5,024 nt of DNA. Source: Spirochaetaceae bacterium (GTDB lineage: Bacteria > Spirochaetota > Spirochaetia > DSM-27196 > SLST01). The notes beneath the pieces were generated by a model. It searched no databases and was not told the DNA's origin. It worked only from the letters and a program-made list of their open reading frames with translations. A program made the position numbers and the translations under genes. Position 1 is the stretch's first letter; each line of letters opens with the position of its first letter. Location of the stretch: positions 1 to 5,024 of the forward strand of contig SKVA01000413.1 in the NCBI GenBank assembly GCA_007129695.1, read 5' to 3'. Below, piece by piece: positions 3,684 to 5,024 of the stretch.

Positions 3684-5024
3684 CTACGCCCCATAGAAGC
3701 CGCGCATGTCGGCGGCGAACTCGGCCCGGCTCGAATCCCACGTGTAGAACATGTGGCCGCCGTCGTAATGCTTGACGGTGAGCATCCGCTGCTGCTCGGC
3801 GGTGAGCTTCATCAGATGCGTGATCCGTTCGGCGGCGAAGTAGGGCGTCACCAGGTCGAAGATCCCGTGGCAGATGTACACCTTCATGTGCGGGTTGAGG
3901 CTCATCCCGTAGCGTAGATCGTCGGTCGCGCCGACCTGCGAGTCCAGAGCGTGCTCGCGCGTGTCGATCTTCCATCCCTTGTTCACGGTGAGGCTGAGCA
4001 GGTTGTAGTCGCGCTCGGTTTCCAGCCCGATCGCCTTGCGTAGCTGCGTGTTGATCCCGGCGGCGAACACGCGCTCGACGTGGTGGAGCGTCGGGTCGGG
4101 GCCGCTGTAGCTGTCGCGGTCGGAGTAGGGATCGCTCACCTTGAGCGACGCGTCGTAGAGCCCCAGGTGCATACGCTGTTCGCGGAGCAGGTTCTTCACG
4201 AAGTAGTCGATGCTGACCCGGCCGTTCTTGATCTTCACGACGTCGCGATCGAGCCCGATGAAGTCCGCAGCCTGCCGCAGCACCCGCTCCTTCTTGTCTT
4301 CGCCGTAGAGATCGCCGACCGCGAGCACCGGCAGCAGCTCCTTCACCGCGAACTCGGAGGCGCGCGTCATGAAGTCGCGCAGCCCTTCGCCCGCCTTCTT
4401 CTTGCGCGACTTGCCGTGTCCCCACGCCGCACCCGCCATCGTCGGAAAGGTGTCGATCCACGGTAGCGCGTCGTAGTCCGACCCGTCGAGGAGCGTGAAC
4501 TCCATCGCCGGAGATATGATCACCGCGCCGGCAAGCCCGACGCCGTAGTCCTGCTGGAGGAGCTTGGTGAGTTTCGCGGCGCGAAACCCGCCGTAGCTCT
4601 CTCCGGCGACGTAGATCGGCGAATCCCACCGATGGAACCGTGACAGGTACTTGCGAATGAACTCCCCGAGTGACTCCAGGTCGCGCTTGAGCTGCCAGTA
4701 CTCGCTCGTCTCGGCCTCGTCGTCCTTGGACGATCCGGGCGCCGATCCGCCCGCCGATCCGGCGGCGCTGCCCGACCCACCGCCTGCGCCGCTCCCGCCG
4801 GAGCCGTCGTCGTCGATCATGCGGCTGAACCCGGTCCCGATCGGGTCGATGAAGACCAGGTCGGTGAACTCGAGCCACGTCGACTCGTTGTCGGTGAGCG
4901 TGTACGGCGGTGCCGGGGCCAGTCCCTGTTCGGTGAACTGAGCGCGGCGCGGGCCCATCGCGCCCAGGTGGAGGTAGACCGACGACGCGCCCGGCCCACC
5001 GTTGAACACGAAGGTGAGCGGCCG
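3684..5024 (-). CDS. S10 serine carboxypeptidase-like alpha/beta hydrolase (partial, N-terminus beyond window)
   Basis: 446 residues are visible, open to the right edge. The first visible residues, RPLTFVFNGGPGASS, are the S10 oxyanion-hole region, so the N-terminus (often including a signal peptide) is missing and the GTG at 5009 is internal. Numbering from that codon, the catalytic triad is Ser138 in GESYGG, Asp385 in GIFDLVTP and His419 in GGHM. IDPIGTGFSR (54-63) and LESLGEFIRKYL (111-122) are further family landmarks. S10 enzymes remove C-terminal residues from peptides, usually in acidic or extracytoplasmic compartments. An unusual Gly/Ser/Ala-rich stretch (about 69-94) followed by an acidic KDDEAE (95-100) interrupts the family core after GTGFSR, where relatives have a shorter loop. 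The stop TAG (3686-3684) is 14 bases before the mtfA start, suggesting one transcript. Family assignment is firm; location and substrate are unknown. Confidence 0.94.
   Translation of the reverse strand, partial: RPLTFVFNGGPGASSVYLHLGAMGPRRAQFTEQGLAPAPPYTLTDNESTWLEFTDLVFIDPIGTGFSRMIDDDGSGGSGAGGGSGSAAGSAGGSAPGSSKDDEAETSEYWQLKRDLESLGEFIRKYLSRFHRWDSPIYVAGESYGGFRAAKLTKLLQQDYGVGLAGAVIISPAMEFTLLDGSDYDALPWIDTFPTMAGAAWGHGKSRKKKAGEGLRDFMTRASEFAVKELLPVLAVGDLYGEDKKERVLRQAADFIGLDRDVVKIKNGRVSIDYFVKNLLREQRMHLGLYDASLKVSDPYSDRDSYSGPDPTLHHVERVFAAGINTQLRKAIGLETERDYNLLSLTVNKGWKIDTREHALDSQVGATDDLRYGMSLNPHMKVYICHGIFDLVTPYFAAERITHLMKLTAEQQRMLTVKHYDGGHMFYTWDSSRAEFAADMRGFYGA
4728..4805 (-). repeat. Low-complexity Gly/Ser/Ala linker with 12-bp tandem repeat
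   Basis: This part of the S10 gene encodes about 26 residues of almost only Gly, Ser and Ala. CGATCCG (plus strand) recurs at 4731-4737, 4743-4749 and 4755-4761, an exact 12-base period that encodes the tetrapeptides GSAG, GSAP and GSSK. In-frame slippage or expansion of a surface loop explains it best. Confidence 0.75.

Noticed and set aside
3670..4878. N-terminal extension of the mtfA reading frame to 637 residues
   Set aside because: Upstream of GTG 3669 the frame reads an Arg-rich product out of frame with the S10 gene, which shows an intact triad in the other frame. It is not a fusion protein.
1..5024. Mobile element, CRISPR array, tRNA/rRNA or defence island
   Set aside because: No transposase, integrase, regularly spaced repeats, RNA gene signature or defence-type domain was seen; base composition is uniform across the window.

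Overview
The window comes from a GC-rich bacterial chromosome (GC clearly above 60% by eye). It is densely packed with ordinary housekeeping and accessory genes. There is no phage, transposon, CRISPR or RNA-gene signature. The phylum cannot be fixed from this sequence. MtfA-type zinc peptidases and tandem CNNM/CorC transporters occur in many Gram-negative and related lineages, and the strong GC bias at third codon positions produces many long antisense shadow frames.

Layout. Positions 1-2003 (minus strand) hold two consecutive CNNM/CorC-type (DUF21-CBS) membrane proteins joined by an ATGA start/stop overlap. The second is cut by the window edge. Positions 2004-2216 are a divergent control region. 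On the minus strand it has a TTGACA-N17-TATGTC promoter and a possible 25-codon, nearly leaderless leader ORF that ends in a GTGA overlap with the first CNNM gene. On the plus strand it has a weaker promoter, a pair of GGGATCCA repeats and a perfect AAGGAG ribosome binding site. Positions 2217-2957 (plus strand) encode a six-helix integral membrane protein of the YciC/DUF4013/GPDPase-membrane-domain type. It meets the next gene tail to tail with a 7-base gap. Positions 2965-3669 (minus strand) encode an MtfA-family zinc metallopeptidase with HEAAH, Tyr and Glu active-site residues. It lies 14 bases downstream of an S10 serine carboxypeptidase-like gene (3684 to the window end, 5' end missing), so the two peptidases probably form an operon.

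How the parts may work together. The CNNM pair probably handles divalent cations (Mg2+/Co2+ efflux or resistance). Its putative leader peptide carries an acidic/proline stretch (EDPEP) like those that make translating ribosomes fall off at low Mg2+ (the MgtL principle). With the overlapping stop/start and a small hairpin over the CNNM ribosome binding region, this suggests a compact Mg2+-sensing switch: low Mg2+ aborts leader translation and leaves the efflux gene untranslated, while high Mg2+ lets it through. This is inference and is the most interesting hypothesis in the window. A second post-transcriptional candidate is a 9-bp perfect stem that places the mtfA GTG start codon in its loop. 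Its left arm lies where ribosomes finish the upstream peptidase gene. No functional link between the left (cation), middle (membrane) and right (peptidase) blocks can be shown.
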